This document shows positions 1-8,414 of a DNA stretch of 20,934 bases, in pieces. The notes beneath the pieces are model-generated. The model was not told where the DNA came from. It searched no databases and saw only the letters and a list, made by a program, of their open reading frames with translations. This stretch comes from a virus. The position numbers and the translations under genes were made by a program. Location of the stretch: positions 1 to 20,934 of IMG/VR virus record IMGVR_UViG_3300002136_000049. One strand, given 5' to 3'. How positions within the stretch are numbered: position 1 is the first letter of the stretch; each line of letters begins with the position of its first letter.

Positions 1-2858
1 CCAAAACCGACTTCCATGTCGTTGATACGCGAAGTACCAGCTGGATCCATATAGAAACTTGTATTATCAGAATCTATAAATCTTGGTGCACTGATGTTAC
101 CTGAATAAGTACCACCAATTGCAGGAACATAAACTGTATCTAAATAAGAGAAGTCTAGTTCAATATCTGCAGTTGTATTTGGACCGGGTGTATGTGTAAC
201 AATGATACCACTATTTGCGTCAGCCGCTTGAATAGTAGTTAAGAAGTTGGCAGTTAAGCTAGTTGTAATTGTTGTATTAGCAAGCCTTGTTACCTGTGCA
301 GTACCTGAAACGTCACCGGCTAAAGTAATGGTAAAGTTGTCAGCAAAAACATTCATTACATCATTTGCATCGTCTTCTACAAAACTTACACCTTCGTGCG
401 TACCATCTGTAAACATAAGACCGATAATATCACGAGATGTTTCTGTGAAGTTAGGAATAGCGTTAGCTTGAAGCTCTAATGGAATCTCGGTAGCAAAGTC
501 AATACGGCCGTCTTCAGTAATACGAATACGAGGAGTAAATCCATCAGTACCGTACATTCCTGTTGAACCAGCCATCGGTGCATCAAGCCCGAATTTTAAT
601 GTGTTAGTTGGAATATTAAGATCTATTAATTCAAGACCGCGGCCAAGACTTAAAGTTGGACTTGCAAGAAGGTTAATACTATCAGCGTATGTGTTCGCTT
701 GGTCTATAATTGTTAAACCAGAAGCAAAAGAATTATCTAAATAACGAAGGTTAACCGCGTCGCCAGGATTAACTGGGTCTGCAAGATCAGTAAGAGTGTT
801 ATTTGCAACACTAATATAACCAACAGGATCAATAATTAAATTGTTTGTAGCAGTTAATTTGCCGTTGACAAACATGTCACCTGTGTTATAATTAATAATA
901 AGTTTGTTAAGACTAGCACCAAAAGTTAAATCGCCGGTTGCACCAATTTGCATTCTCTGAACGTTGTCTGTCCAGAAGTCAAGTTCATTATTGTTAGCAC
1001 CAGCAGATGTTTCTGCAATGATATAAGTATTTTTATCTAAGTCAATAACTGATCCAGCAATACCAGTCCAGATATTACCGTCGTAACCTTCAAATCTTCC
1101 TTCTTCAGAATTGAAACGAAGCATACCTGCTTGACCAGCTGGTCTTGAAGCAGTATTTGCTGAAGGGATCATTATGGCGCCAGTGCCGTCAAACTTAACA
1201 ATGCCATCAGAACTTCTGACTGTATCTACATTAATTGCAGCCCAGTTCTTTAATAAAGAACCAATTGAATAAATTCTGTCTTGATCGGGTACTAAATGAG
1301 ATGTAATGTCTGCAGCAAAACTAACAGTATCTGTATCTGCGTCACCAATAGTAAGGTTGCCGGCAATTGATACATCACCTGCAAACGAAGCAACATTAGC
1401 AGCAAAAGTAGCAGCTAATGTACCACCGGTATAGAATTTCAATTCGTCGTTATCTGAACCCGGCGAAGTCTCTGCCATGATTTTTGTGTCTTGATCTACA
1501 TCAATTACACCACCAAGACCAGACCAAGCAATCCCGTCATAGCCTTCAAACTGACCATCTTGAGAATTAAAACGAACCATTCCCTGTACAGCAGTAGGAC
1601 GAGTAGCAGACGTTCCATTCGGTAAGGTTAAAGCACCTCCGCCGCCAATTGTTAATATATTATTAACCGGATTAATTTGCGAAAGAATCTGTGTTTCGTC
1701 AACAATAAACGCGCTACTAGTAAGAGTTAAACCTTGACCAGCAACATAAGTACCTTCACCTGAAAATTGTGTCCAATTTACTGCGTCTTGATTAACTGTG
1801 AATGTTGAAGCATCTGCTACTGTTATAACCCAACCAGTGCCAGCGTTTACTGTACCGTCTGTAACAAACTCGTATGAACCAGGAAGCTCAGCGCTTTCAT
1901 TCGACCATTGCGTTCTTTGGAAAATCCATGATGTATTTGCGCTACCTTTTTGGATAACATCATACGAACCGTTTTCTATAGGATCTGTTTGATCTTTAAC
2001 AAGTAGGTTATCACCAATATCCCAACTTGTAATATCGTCTATATAAAGAACGTTAATTGGAGCTAGTGTAATAGTAGATGAAAATGTACTGTTGCCAGAT
2101 TCAAAAGTACCGCCGAGGTCTGCAACTGTTGCACCTAGCGCCGCGTTTCGTACTATGAATCCTTGTACTAATCCATCAACATATCTTTTATTCGTTGCAT
2201 CTGTGGGTAGAACAGGATCTGAAACAACTTTAACTGTATCTTCAATACTTTGAAGTTCAACTTCTAAATATCTTTTGTTAACTACGTCCTGCGGGTCAAT
2301 TGGATTTTCTACATTAACAATTCGATGAACACCAGCACTAATAACCGCGTCTGAAGTTGTTAAATTAAATTTAATATCAGCAGGTGCAGAAATAGTATTG
2401 CCGGATATTGTGAATTCACCAATTTCTACAAGATTTAAATCTCTGAGTTCGGCTGTTGTTTCGCCAATAGTAATTGCTGTAGTACCTAGTGTGATATCTT
2501 TGGCACTAATTAGACCGCCAACATTAATAAAGTTATTAGCATCTAGACTTGCATTAGAAAAACCAGTTATATGACCAAACTGATCGATCGTAGTATTTTG
2601 AATAAATCCAATAGTGCTGTTAACAGTATTTGCTGCAGTAGATGTAGTTGCATGTGATATTACAACATTTGCGGTTTCGTTACCAGTTCCTGAGGCTGTT
2701 GTAATAACAATTCCGGGGCCGGCGTCGATATCACTAATGTATGGACCAACAGTGTCTATTCCGAGAGTAACTGAATCTGGAACGATTACAGGTCTTTTCT
2801 CACCCGCCGCTACAAGGCGAATGTTCTTAGACGATCCAACTTTAACTTTAACAGTCAC
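1..2858 (-). CDS. Large phage tail-fibre protein, C-terminus cut by window edge
   Basis: Reading leftward from a GTG at 2858, the frame stays open to the window edge (about 952 codons), so the C-terminus is missing. GTG is chosen because GGAGG at 2866-2870 sits 7 bases upstream and the next gene upstream stops at 2861. Visible modules: three copies of the fibre motif NKRY(V/L)(D/E) or NLRYLD (about residues 194, 222 and 703); a fibre domain at about 290-355 with phrases like LLVKDQTDPIENGSYDV and TDGTVNAGTGWV; and two sister modules with RFNS..G.FEGYDG..W (about 424-450 and 576-601), each followed by D.D..T.I.AETS.G..N.EL.F. Near the edge is FIDSDNTSFYMDPAGTS (about 923-940), a motif I associate with phage fibres that end in an S74 chaperone. 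It is probably a structural fibre for host recognition. It is transcribed from late promoter 2 together with the 108-residue gene. Fibre identity is firm, its position in the virion is not. Confidence 0.88.
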   Translation of the reverse strand, partial: MTVKVKVGSSKNIRLVAAGEKRPVIVPDSVTLGIDTVGPYISDIDAGPGIVITTASGTGNETANVVISHATTSTAANTVNSTIGFIQNTTIDQFGHITGFSNASLDANNFINVGGLISAKDITLGTTAITIGETTAELRDLNLVEIGEFTISGNTISAPADIKFNLTTSDAVISAGVHRIVNVENPIDPQDVVNKRYLEVELQSIEDTVKVVSDPVLPTDATNKRYVDGLVQGFIVRNAALGATVADLGGTFESGNSTFSSTITLAPINVLYIDDITSWDIGDNLLVKDQTDPIENGSYDVIQKGSANTSWIFQRTQWSNESAELPGSYEFVTDGTVNAGTGWVITVADASTFTVNQDAVNWTQFSGEGTYVAGQGLTLTSSAFIVDETQILSQINPVNNILTIGGGGALTLPNGTSATRPTAVQGMVRFNSQDGQFEGYDGIAWSGLGGVIDVDQDTKIMAETSPGSDNDELKFYTGGTLAATFAANVASFAGDVSIAGNLTIGDADTDTVSFAADITSHLVPDQDRIYSIGSLLKNWAAINVDTVRSSDGIVKFDGTGAIMIPSANTASRPAGQAGMLRFNSEEGRFEGYDGNIWTGIAGSVIDLDKNTYIIAETSAGANNNELDFWTDNVQRMQIGATGDLTFGASLNKLIINYNTGDMFVNGKLTATNNLIIDPVGYISVANNTLTDLADPVNPGDAVNLRYLDNSFASGLTIIDQANTYADSINLLASPTLSLGRGLELIDLNIPTNTLKFGLDAPMAGSTGMYGTDGFTPRIRITEDGRIDFATEIPLELQANAIPNFTETSRDIIGLMFTDGTHEGVSFVEDDANDVMNVFADNFTITLAGDVSGTAQVTRLANTTITTSLTANFLTTIQAADANSGIIVTHTPGPNTTADIELDFSYLDTVYVPAIGGTYSGNISAPRFIDSDNTSFYMDPAGTSRINDMEVGF

Positions 2859-2860
2859 GC

Positions 2861-3187
2861 TTATACCTCCGTTATAGTTGATATAACAAACGCAAGTCCA
2901 TCAACAATTTTTGATAATTCTCCGGTCGGCTTTTTCATCATCACATCATATTGGTATTTTCCAGGCGTTAACTGACTAGTAATATCGGCAGATAAGATTA
3001 GGGTAATGTCGTTATCAGACTTTTGAAATTCAAACTCTGCAGCTCTTTTAGTGGAGTACAATTTTTTCAAATCCCCGTAAAAAGAATAGTTAGAGATTGG
3101 CAAATCTAAGTCGTCGTCGTCAAACAACTCGACTGTAAGTCTGAAATCTGTACCTTGGTCTATATAAATGTTTAATTGAGAACTCAT
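2861..3187 (-). CDS. Small beta-structured virion protein, BppU N-domain-like
   Basis: This is a 108-residue protein. It opens with an I.QGTDF...VEL.D.D segment, then (L)P ISNYSFYGDLKK, an LSADIT..L.PGKYQYDVM stretch and a closing V.GLAFV. This order (QG.DF, Y.....L(R)K, L....T..L..G.Y.YDV, V.G) matches small phage proteins with the fold of the N-terminal domain of baseplate upper proteins (BppU/DUF2479-like), commonly found next to tail-fibre genes. The assignment is by remembered pattern, not alignment. It is the first gene after late promoter 2 (3214-3221) and ends 3 bases before the GTG of the large fibre gene, so the two are probably co-translated. A role as adaptor or attachment piece for that fibre is inferred. 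Start: the ATG at 3187 follows an A-rich leader with only a weak ribosome site. Confidence 0.75.
   Translation of the reverse strand: MSSQLNIYIDQGTDFRLTVELFDDDDLDLPISNYSFYGDLKKLYSTKRAAEFEFQKSDNDITLILSADITSQLTPGKYQYDVMMKKPTGELSKIVDGLAFVISTITEV
2866..2870 (-). promoter_or_regulatory. Strong Shine-Dalgarno GGAGG that fixes the GTG start of the fibre gene
   Basis: GGAGG is followed by 7 bases and then GTG at 2858. It lies inside the last codons of the upstream gene, which suggests coupled translation. No ATG with comparable spacing is seen in this frame nearby. Confidence 0.75.
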
Positions 3188-3213
3188 GTTTTATCTCTTT
3201 ATCCTATTTTCTT

Positions 3214-3221
3214 TATTTATA
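3214..3221 (-). promoter_or_regulatory. T4-type late promoter 2 (TATAAATA)
   Basis: This is a perfect match to the T4 late-promoter octamer, with no -35 needed when a gp55-type sigma factor and sliding clamp are used. It lies about 27 bases upstream of the ATG at 3187 and reads leftward into the 108-residue gene and the fibre gene. The octamer plus downstream bases (TATAAATAAAGAAAA) nearly repeat those of promoter 1 at 20132-20139. It sits just downstream of a hairpin terminator. Confidence 0.85.
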
Positions 3222-3245
3222 ATAGAAGGAGATTATTTAAAGGAG

Positions 3246-3267
3246 AAAAGGGGGCATGAAGCCCCCT
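3246..3267 (-). terminator. Rho-independent terminator after the collagen-fibre gene
   Basis: Read on the minus strand there is a 7-bp stem AGGGGGC / GCCCCCT around the 5-base loop TTCAT (stem 3249-3255 with 3261-3267), followed by TTTTCTCCT. It lies about 30 bases after the stop of the fibre gene (3298) and about 25 bases before late promoter 2, exactly where one late unit should end and the next begin. The U-tract is short and interrupted, so termination may be partial. Confidence 0.7.
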
Positions 3268-3297
3268 CTAATTACTTTAAATAAAACGAAGACTGCA

Positions 3298-6200
3298 TTA
3301 ACCTTTTAATTCGTCAACTTCATCTTTAAGTTCTTTTATCGCTTCGATTAAGAGACCGACAATGTTAGCGTACGCAACACTCTTGATGCCTATACCTTCG
3401 TCTGATGTTGAAACGACTTCTGGGAGTATTTTCTCAACTTCTTGTGCGATAAGACCAACTTTTCTATTACCTGGTTTTGCTATCAGATCGAAGTAAACAC
3501 CTCTCAGCGCTGCCACTTTATCAAGAGCATTATCAATAGTTTGAACGTTTTCTTTCAATCTTTCGTCTGAGTTAGCTTCTACATCACCCGTGGCAGTAAA
3601 ATTGCCAGTTACCATATTGAATGTAAACTCGTTGGTTGATGTGGCTAGATCTCTGAAAACAACCGCGGTTGAGACGCTGCTGTTGGCTGACAGCACCATG
3701 TTTTGACTAGCAGATTCAAACCCAAACTTCATATATGGAGTAGCTGCGTCACCACCAAAAGTAATATCAAGGTCAGTAGCCATGTGCATATCAGAAGCAG
3801 TACCTGCAATTGTACCTGCTGTTAATGTGCCAACAATAGTCAAGTTACCTTCAACTTGAATATTCTCTACAGTCAATTCATCAACATCTGACGTATAGTA
3901 GAAGTTTGATTCACCGCCTGGATTCGGGCCTGTTGTAGCCATTAATGGTCTATGTGTTGCACCAGCTTCAACAAATCCAATAAACAGCGGAGTGCTTTGA
4001 ACAGCATATTCATGCACGTTCTGAATGTTTTCTATACCGCCTTGGATACCAGGCCCTTGCATACCTTGAGTACCTTGGAATCCACGCTCACCTTGGAAAC
4101 CTTGAGCAGCCTGTGTTCCTTGGATACCTTGTGTTCCTTGTCCTGGGAAGCCTTGAACACCTAAGTCACCTTGGAAACCTTGTGTTCCTTGAATACCCTG
4201 TGAACCAACACCCGGAGGTCCTTGTATACCCTCGTCACCAAGAAAACCTTGTACACCTTGTCCGCCAGTATTACCTAATCCGCCGCCCGCGCCTTGCATG
4301 CCTTGCGGTCCTTGAACACCCTGTGGTCCTTGAAGTCCACCAATGCCCGAATCACCAGTAAAACCCTGAGTTCCTTGGAACCCAGTAAAGCCTTGAGTAC
4401 CATCGTCACCAACGCTAGCAGGCCCTTGGAAACCTTGAACACCTTGGTTACCAACACCCGAATCACCTTGGAAGCCTTGCACACCTTCGTCACCATCAAA
4501 ACCTTGGACACCTTGGTTGCCCTGTACACCACCTTCACCAGTACCAGTTAAACCTTGCGCGGCTTGCAAACCACGGGCACCTTGAAGACCTTGCACACCT
4601 TGAAGACCTTGTAAACCAAATCCTATGGGGCCATCAAAACCTTGAAGACCTTGAACACCCGCTTGTTGGATACCTTGGTAACCTTGGAAACCCTGAATAC
4701 CAGTTGCGCCAATGCCAGCAATACCTTGGAAACCCTGCACACCTTGAAGACCTTGAACACCAACGCCTAGAAAACCTTGCAAGCCCTGCAAGCCTTGGAA
4801 ACCTTCGTCGCCATCTGCTCCAGCAATACCCTGTGGTCCTTGTACACCTTGTACACCTTGAGAACCCTGTGTGCCGTCGCCACCAATAAATCCTGAAAGG
4901 CCTTGTGAACCGATGAAACCCTGCGGCCCTTGGACACCTTGGACACCAATCCCGCCGCCACCACCTTGCATACCATCAAAACCTTGAATACCATCATAGC
5001 CTTGAAGGCCTTGAGTACCAATTGGACCAATGTCACCAGTTCTTGCGAAAGTAATAACAATATCTGCAGCATCTGCAAAGTTAGCTACTGAACCGCTTAC
5101 GAAAGAAGAAGTAACTGAGAAATAACCACTATTTTCTGTTAACGACGCAATAGTAAAGATTACAAAGTTAGCAGGTGTATCTTTTTCTGAAACTTTAAAG
5201 TGACCTTTAATCGGGCTAGTTGAGTCATCAATTGTTCTTAGGAACGGTTGAATATCAACCACATTATCATCTTTATCGTCAATATACAACTCAGTTGCTA
5301 AAGATAACGCAGCATTATTAAACTTAAGAATCCCGTTGGTTGGATCAGAGTTTCCAGTATTTGTGCTGTAAGTATAATCGAATGTTACACCACCGAAGCT
5401 ACCAACTGCTCCTTGCGCACCGCCTTCACCATCAAAACCTTGAGTTCCTTGAATACCCTGCGGTCCGATTGGTCCTGGGAAGCCTTGAATACCTAAGTCG
5501 CCTTGAAAACCTTGTGTACCTTGTGCACCTTGCGTACCTGCGCCAGTGTCACCTTGAATACCGAAGTCGCCTTGGAGACCCTGAACACCTTGAGTACCTT
5601 GGAGACCTTGAACACCGATATCACCAGCCCGTGTAAACGTAAAGATAATGTCTGTGTTATTGGTAAAGTATGTTGCATCAGCATTGGCTGATTTAGTTAA
5701 GTATGTTACACTAAAGTTATAATAAGCTGAATTCTCTACTAAAGAAGTAAGAGAGTACAATAAGAATTCTGCTGGATTAGCAATAGAAACAATCTTGATG
5801 TAACCTTTAATTGAACTTCCGCCGTCATCTAAACTTCTTAGATACGCATCAATGTTTGCACCGTTAGTTTCGGTATCAGACATTCTCATGATTGTAGCTA
5901 AAGTTAAATCGGTGTTATTAAACTTAATTAAGCCTGAAGCAGGACCTGTTGGCGAAGTGTCCGGAGTAAAGTCGTATTCAAATGAAGCCCCGCCATACGC
6001 ACCAGCAATACCTTGCGCGCCAGTAAAGCCTTGTAAACCAACATCTCCTTGAAGACCCTGAACACCTTGGGTGCCTTGCATGCCCTGAAAACCAATAAAG
6101 CCTTGTGCACCAGTATCACCCTGAATACCTGCTGCACCGCGAGGAACAAAGTTAATAATAGTTTTAGGACCGTGGCCACCACCGATTACATCAGTAGCCC

Positions 6201-7992
6201 AACTTGTACTTGTAATACCATAATTTCCGACATAAGTTATGTCAAACCAACCGAATGTTTTGCCAGAACCATCCCAAGTAAAGTCTGAGAATTCGTATAC
6301 AACCTGATGGTGTCCTGAAGGACCAATACCATCGTCGAAACTTTCGATTACGATAAGACCTTTATTAGCTCCAGGAATTGCAGCTAACCAATCAAACGTT
6401 TCATCGATATCGTTAGTATAATTATCTAAAGGAATATCATCAAGCGTTAAGATTGTAGCAGTCGAAATGTCATTTGTGTTAAGTTTCCAACCGCTTAGAC
6501 CTGGATCAGTAGATGCTGTTATGTTGCTTACAAAGTTCCACTCGTGAGTTAAACCACCGTAATGACCAACCGCTCCCTGAACACCTTGGAAACCTTGTGT
6601 GCCTTGGAAACCTTGTGTGCCTTGATCGCCTTGGAAACCTTGGAAACCCTGTGTGCCTTGGTAACCTTGGAAACCCTGTGTGCCTTGGAAACCTTGAGTA
6701 CCTTGAGTACCTTGATCGCCTTGCATACCCTGAATACCAGTGTAACCTTGAAGACCTTGAACACCTTGAGTTCCTTGATCGCCTTGTGTTCCTTGGAAAC
6801 CAAGATCGCCTTGAATACCTTGAATACCTTGATTAGATTGAATACCTTGAGCACCCTGTAGACCTTGAAGACCTTGGGTGCCTTGAACACCCTGAAATGC
6901 TTGTGTTCCTTGAAGACCTTGAGTACCCTGCGGGCCAATATCACTTACATTAATTACACCACCCATTGCAGAGTGAATAGAACATTGGTAATACAAAGTA
7001 TTTGGAGCGTCATATGGTAATTGTACTTTTACTGTGCCAGTTTCAGCACCGTTATTAGTAACACCGTTGTTATATTGATCGCCTGTGCCAGTTGTGGCTG
7101 CTGTTTTAATATAAAATGGGTGGCCTGAAACTGTTAGATTAAAATTGTATGAAAATCCGCGAATAAGATGAAGCGTTGGCTGGGCTACGCCATCAACAAG
7201 ATAATTTGTGCTACCGTTGTTGGTTACTGCGTAGTCTCTTGTACCTTCAGTACCCTGCGCGCCTTGGAAACCAAAAAAGCCTTGGACACCAATAAAGCCT
7301 TGAGTACCTTGAATTGATTGTGGACCTTGAGTACCTTGAGTACCCTGTAGACCTTGAAGACCTTGAAGACCTTGTGTGCCTTGAACACCTTGGGTGCCTT
7401 GTATACCTTGTATACCTTGAGTGCCTTGTATCCCAATAAAGCCTTGCATACCTTGCGTGCCTTGATATCCTCGGAAACCACGAGAGCCTTGGATACCTTC
7501 TTCGCCGATAATACCTTGATTGCCTTGTAAACCTTGAATACCTGTGAAACCTTGAACACCTCGGAACGAGCCAACATTTACCCAATATGTTCCGTCGTAA
7601 ACCCACAATTCATCGTCAGTATCATCAATAACACCTTGACCGATGGTTGCACCTGGAAAAGCAGTACCAAGAGTACCTTGTTGCATATAGCTGTCCAGCT
7701 CTGGCATACTTGGATCATTGTTGGCATCTACGTCAGGAACAGAACCAATAACATCAAAACCAGGTCCATAAGTACCTTGTGTACCTTGTGGACCATCAAT
7801 GCCTGTTGCGCCAGTAGTACCTTGAGTGCCTGCACCGACTGCGGTCCACACAGTTCCATTAGAAACATAAATTAGCCCGTCTGAGCCATAGGCAACAGCG
7901 CCTGTATATGGTGATGGATCTAATTGAATCGGGACTTGTTGCGGTTGTCCTTGTCCAACGATCTTACTGCCGCTGATTGATCTAAAAGCCAT
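3298..7992 (-). CDS. Collagen-like tail fibre with cupredoxin-like insert and S74 chaperone
   Basis: This is a 1564-residue protein. Approximate layout: 1-52 N-terminal attachment region ending GTVWTAVG; 53-78 short collagen; 79-143 domain ending DDELWVYDGTYWVNVG; 144-252 collagen; 253-351 cupredoxin-like domain; 352-475 collagen; 476-618, 664-790 and 864-987 three related beta domains separated by collagen; 988-1320 long collagen; 1320-1474 beta region; 1475-1564 S74 self-cleaving chaperone. The collagen triplets are mostly Gly-X-Gln. Collagen-like phage fibres form trimeric rods, and S74 domains fold and trimerise the stalk and then cleave themselves off. The start ATG at 7992 overlaps the upstream stop (TAATG), with a GAGGA site upstream. 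The gene ends the late unit begun at promoter 1 and is followed by a terminator. A host-binding or decoration fibre is likely. Which part carries the receptor contact cannot be told. Confidence 0.92.
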   Translation of the reverse strand: MAFRSISGSKIVGQGQPQQVPIQLDPSPYTGAVAYGSDGLIYVSNGTVWTAVGAGTQGTTGATGIDGPQGTQGTYGPGFDVIGSVPDVDANNDPSMPELDSYMQQGTLGTAFPGATIGQGVIDDTDDELWVYDGTYWVNVGSFRGVQGFTGIQGLQGNQGIIGEEGIQGSRGFRGYQGTQGMQGFIGIQGTQGIQGIQGTQGVQGTQGLQGLQGLQGTQGTQGPQSIQGTQGFIGVQGFFGFQGAQGTEGTRDYAVTNNGSTNYLVDGVAQPTLHLIRGFSYNFNLTVSGHPFYIKTAATTGTGDQYNNGVTNNGAETGTVKVQLPYDAPNTLYYQCSIHSAMGGVINVSDIGPQGTQGLQGTQAFQGVQGTQGLQGLQGAQGIQSNQGIQGIQGDLGFQGTQGDQGTQGVQGLQGYTGIQGMQGDQGTQGTQGFQGTQGFQGYQGTQGFQGFQGDQGTQGFQGTQGFQGVQGAVGHYGGLTHEWNFVSNITASTDPGLSGWKLNTNDISTATILTLDDIPLDNYTNDIDETFDWLAAIPGANKGLIVIESFDDGIGPSGHHQVVYEFSDFTWDGSGKTFGWFDITYVGNYGITSTSWATDVIGGGHGPKTIINFVPRGAAGIQGDTGAQGFIGFQGMQGTQGVQGLQGDVGLQGFTGAQGIAGAYGGASFEYDFTPDTSPTGPASGLIKFNNTDLTLATIMRMSDTETNGANIDAYLRSLDDGGSSIKGYIKIVSIANPAEFLLYSLTSLVENSAYYNFSVTYLTKSANADATYFTNNTDIIFTFTRAGDIGVQGLQGTQGVQGLQGDFGIQGDTGAGTQGAQGTQGFQGDLGIQGFPGPIGPQGIQGTQGFDGEGGAQGAVGSFGGVTFDYTYSTNTGNSDPTNGILKFNNAALSLATELYIDDKDDNVVDIQPFLRTIDDSTSPIKGHFKVSEKDTPANFVIFTIASLTENSGYFSVTSSFVSGSVANFADAADIVITFARTGDIGPIGTQGLQGYDGIQGFDGMQGGGGGIGVQGVQGPQGFIGSQGLSGFIGGDGTQGSQGVQGVQGPQGIAGADGDEGFQGLQGLQGFLGVGVQGLQGVQGFQGIAGIGATGIQGFQGYQGIQQAGVQGLQGFDGPIGFGLQGLQGVQGLQGARGLQAAQGLTGTGEGGVQGNQGVQGFDGDEGVQGFQGDSGVGNQGVQGFQGPASVGDDGTQGFTGFQGTQGFTGDSGIGGLQGPQGVQGPQGMQGAGGGLGNTGGQGVQGFLGDEGIQGPPGVGSQGIQGTQGFQGDLGVQGFPGQGTQGIQGTQAAQGFQGERGFQGTQGMQGPGIQGGIENIQNVHEYAVQSTPLFIGFVEAGATHRPLMATTGPNPGGESNFYYTSDVDELTVENIQVEGNLTIVGTLTAGTIAGTASDMHMATDLDITFGGDAATPYMKFGFESASQNMVLSANSSVSTAVVFRDLATSTNEFTFNMVTGNFTATGDVEANSDERLKENVQTIDNALDKVAALRGVYFDLIAKPGNRKVGLIAQEVEKILPEVVSTSDEGIGIKSVAYANIVGLLIEAIKELKDEVDELKG
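3301..3570 (-). other. S74 intramolecular chaperone / autoprotease domain
   Basis: Residues 1475-1564 of the collagen fibre begin SDERLKEN, the hallmark of peptidase family S74 (endosialidase-type C-terminal chaperone). In that family the chain is cut just before the Ser, with a Lys five residues later completing the dyad; here Ser1475 and Lys1480 fit. RKVGLIAQEVEKILPEVV and a closing heptad-like helix (IVGLLIEAIKELKDEVDEL) are also typical. The mature fibre should therefore end at about residue 1474. Confidence 0.9.
5030..6567 (-). repeat. Three sister beta domains inserted between collagen runs
   Basis: Residues about 476-618, 664-790 and 864-987 of the fibre share one plan: (Y/F)GG at entry, a G(L/I)(I/L)KFNN or GWKLNT segment, an AT(I/E) turn, an aspartate-rich stretch before an (F)L hydrophobic segment, IKG or KGL, then for the last two ENS.Y(F/Y) and a closing D(I)(I/V).TF.R.GDIG. 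The last two are close relatives, and the first is diverged and ends NFVPRGAAG. Such modules are common in phage collagen-like fibres. I know of no specific function. Confidence 0.7.
6940..7233 (-). other. Cupredoxin-like domain with full type-1 copper ligand set
   Basis: Residues about 253-351 of the collagen fibre form a compact beta domain with SGHPFYI (His291) and LYYQCSIHSAMGG (Cys337, His340, Met343). His...Cys-x2-His-x2-Met is the type-1 copper site pattern of plastocyanin-family proteins, with the same short loop as amicyanin. The domain starts with YAVTNNGS and ends with a GVINV strand, as a cupredoxin does. Copper binding is inferred from the motif. The domain may be purely structural. 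Confidence 0.72.
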
Positions 7993-8414
7993 TATACATC
8001 ATCCTCTTCAGACTGACCCAGTGTAAAGGACAATGATGCATCTACTGCTAAGTTCGTATCACATTTAATTTCTAGTAAATCACCAGATTTAAAGAATTGA
8101 CCGTTAAGCGGTAAAGGAATTGTGTCATAAGCCGGAATTTGAAGATTTCTAATAATCCAAAATTCTGCGTTAACGTCTTCCCTGTGGGTTCTTACATCAA
8201 CAGCAACGGTGTTAGCCGTAAAGTTACATAAGATGAGAGGCGAAATAACTTCGCCTACTCCTGGTTCTACTGTTGTTGAACCACCGAAAACAAGCTCCGG
8301 TACTTCATAGTTTGGTACTTCAATCATCGTTTGCCAGTTAGTCGTCAAGGTAAAAGACTTGGCGACTGGTTTAGCATCTGGCGCCTGAGATGTTACTATT
8401 GTTGTAATTGTCAT
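7992..8414 (-). CDS. Small beta-rich virion structural protein
   Basis: This is a 140-residue protein with no signal peptide or membrane segment and an acidic tail ending EEDDV. It has alternating hydrophobic and polar strands (for example ISPLILCNFTANTVAVDV and FWIIRNLQIPAYDTIPLPL), then NGQFFKSGDLLEIKCDTN and a final ASLSFTLGQ strand. That layout suggests a beta-sandwich. Short proteins ending in a GD.LEIK...... A..SFT.GQ pattern recur among structural genes of marine T4-like phages, as I recall, without a known role. It sits between the giant protein and the collagen fibre and overlaps both by one base (TAATG at 8412-8416 and 7990-7994), so translation is tightly coupled. An adaptor or capping role for one of these neighbours is a reasonable guess. 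The start is supported by AAGGG about 10 bases upstream. Confidence 0.72.
   Translation of the reverse strand: MTITTIVTSQAPDAKPVAKSFTLTTNWQTMIEVPNYEVPELVFGGSTTVEPGVGEVISPLILCNFTANTVAVDVRTHREDVNAEFWIIRNLQIPAYDTIPLPLNGQFFKSGDLLEIKCDTNLAVDASLSFTLGQSEEDDV

Larger units (their letters stand above)
4030..7563 (-). repeat. Gly-X-Gln collagen triplet repeats (9-bp DNA period), interrupted
   Basis: Runs of Gly-X-Gln, written on the plus strand as ttg-NNN-acc with a 9-bp period, occupy about 7234-7563, 6568-6940, 6000-6138, 5400-5620 and 4030-5036. Folded beta domains separate them. The third position is overwhelmingly Gln and the X position is often Thr, Phe, Leu, Val or Ile. The DNA is highly self-similar and should be prone to in-frame length change. 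The repeat also keeps other frames open by chance. Confidence 0.9.

Noticed and set aside
247-2877. Short plus-strand open frames opposite the left-hand fibre gene
   Set aside because: The minus-strand frame is open across the whole interval with recognisable fibre motifs. The plus-strand products have no family features.
4030-7563. CRISPR-like regular repeats
   Set aside because: The unit is 9 bp, encodes collagen triplets in frame and has no spacers.
4113-7606. Several open frames of 60-131 codons on both strands inside the collagen-fibre gene
   Set aside because: They are frame shadows of the 9-bp Gly-X-Gln repeat, which has no stop in several frames. Their predicted proteins are repetitive Lys/Val, Leu/Glu or Thr/Leu mixtures with no ribosome sites.
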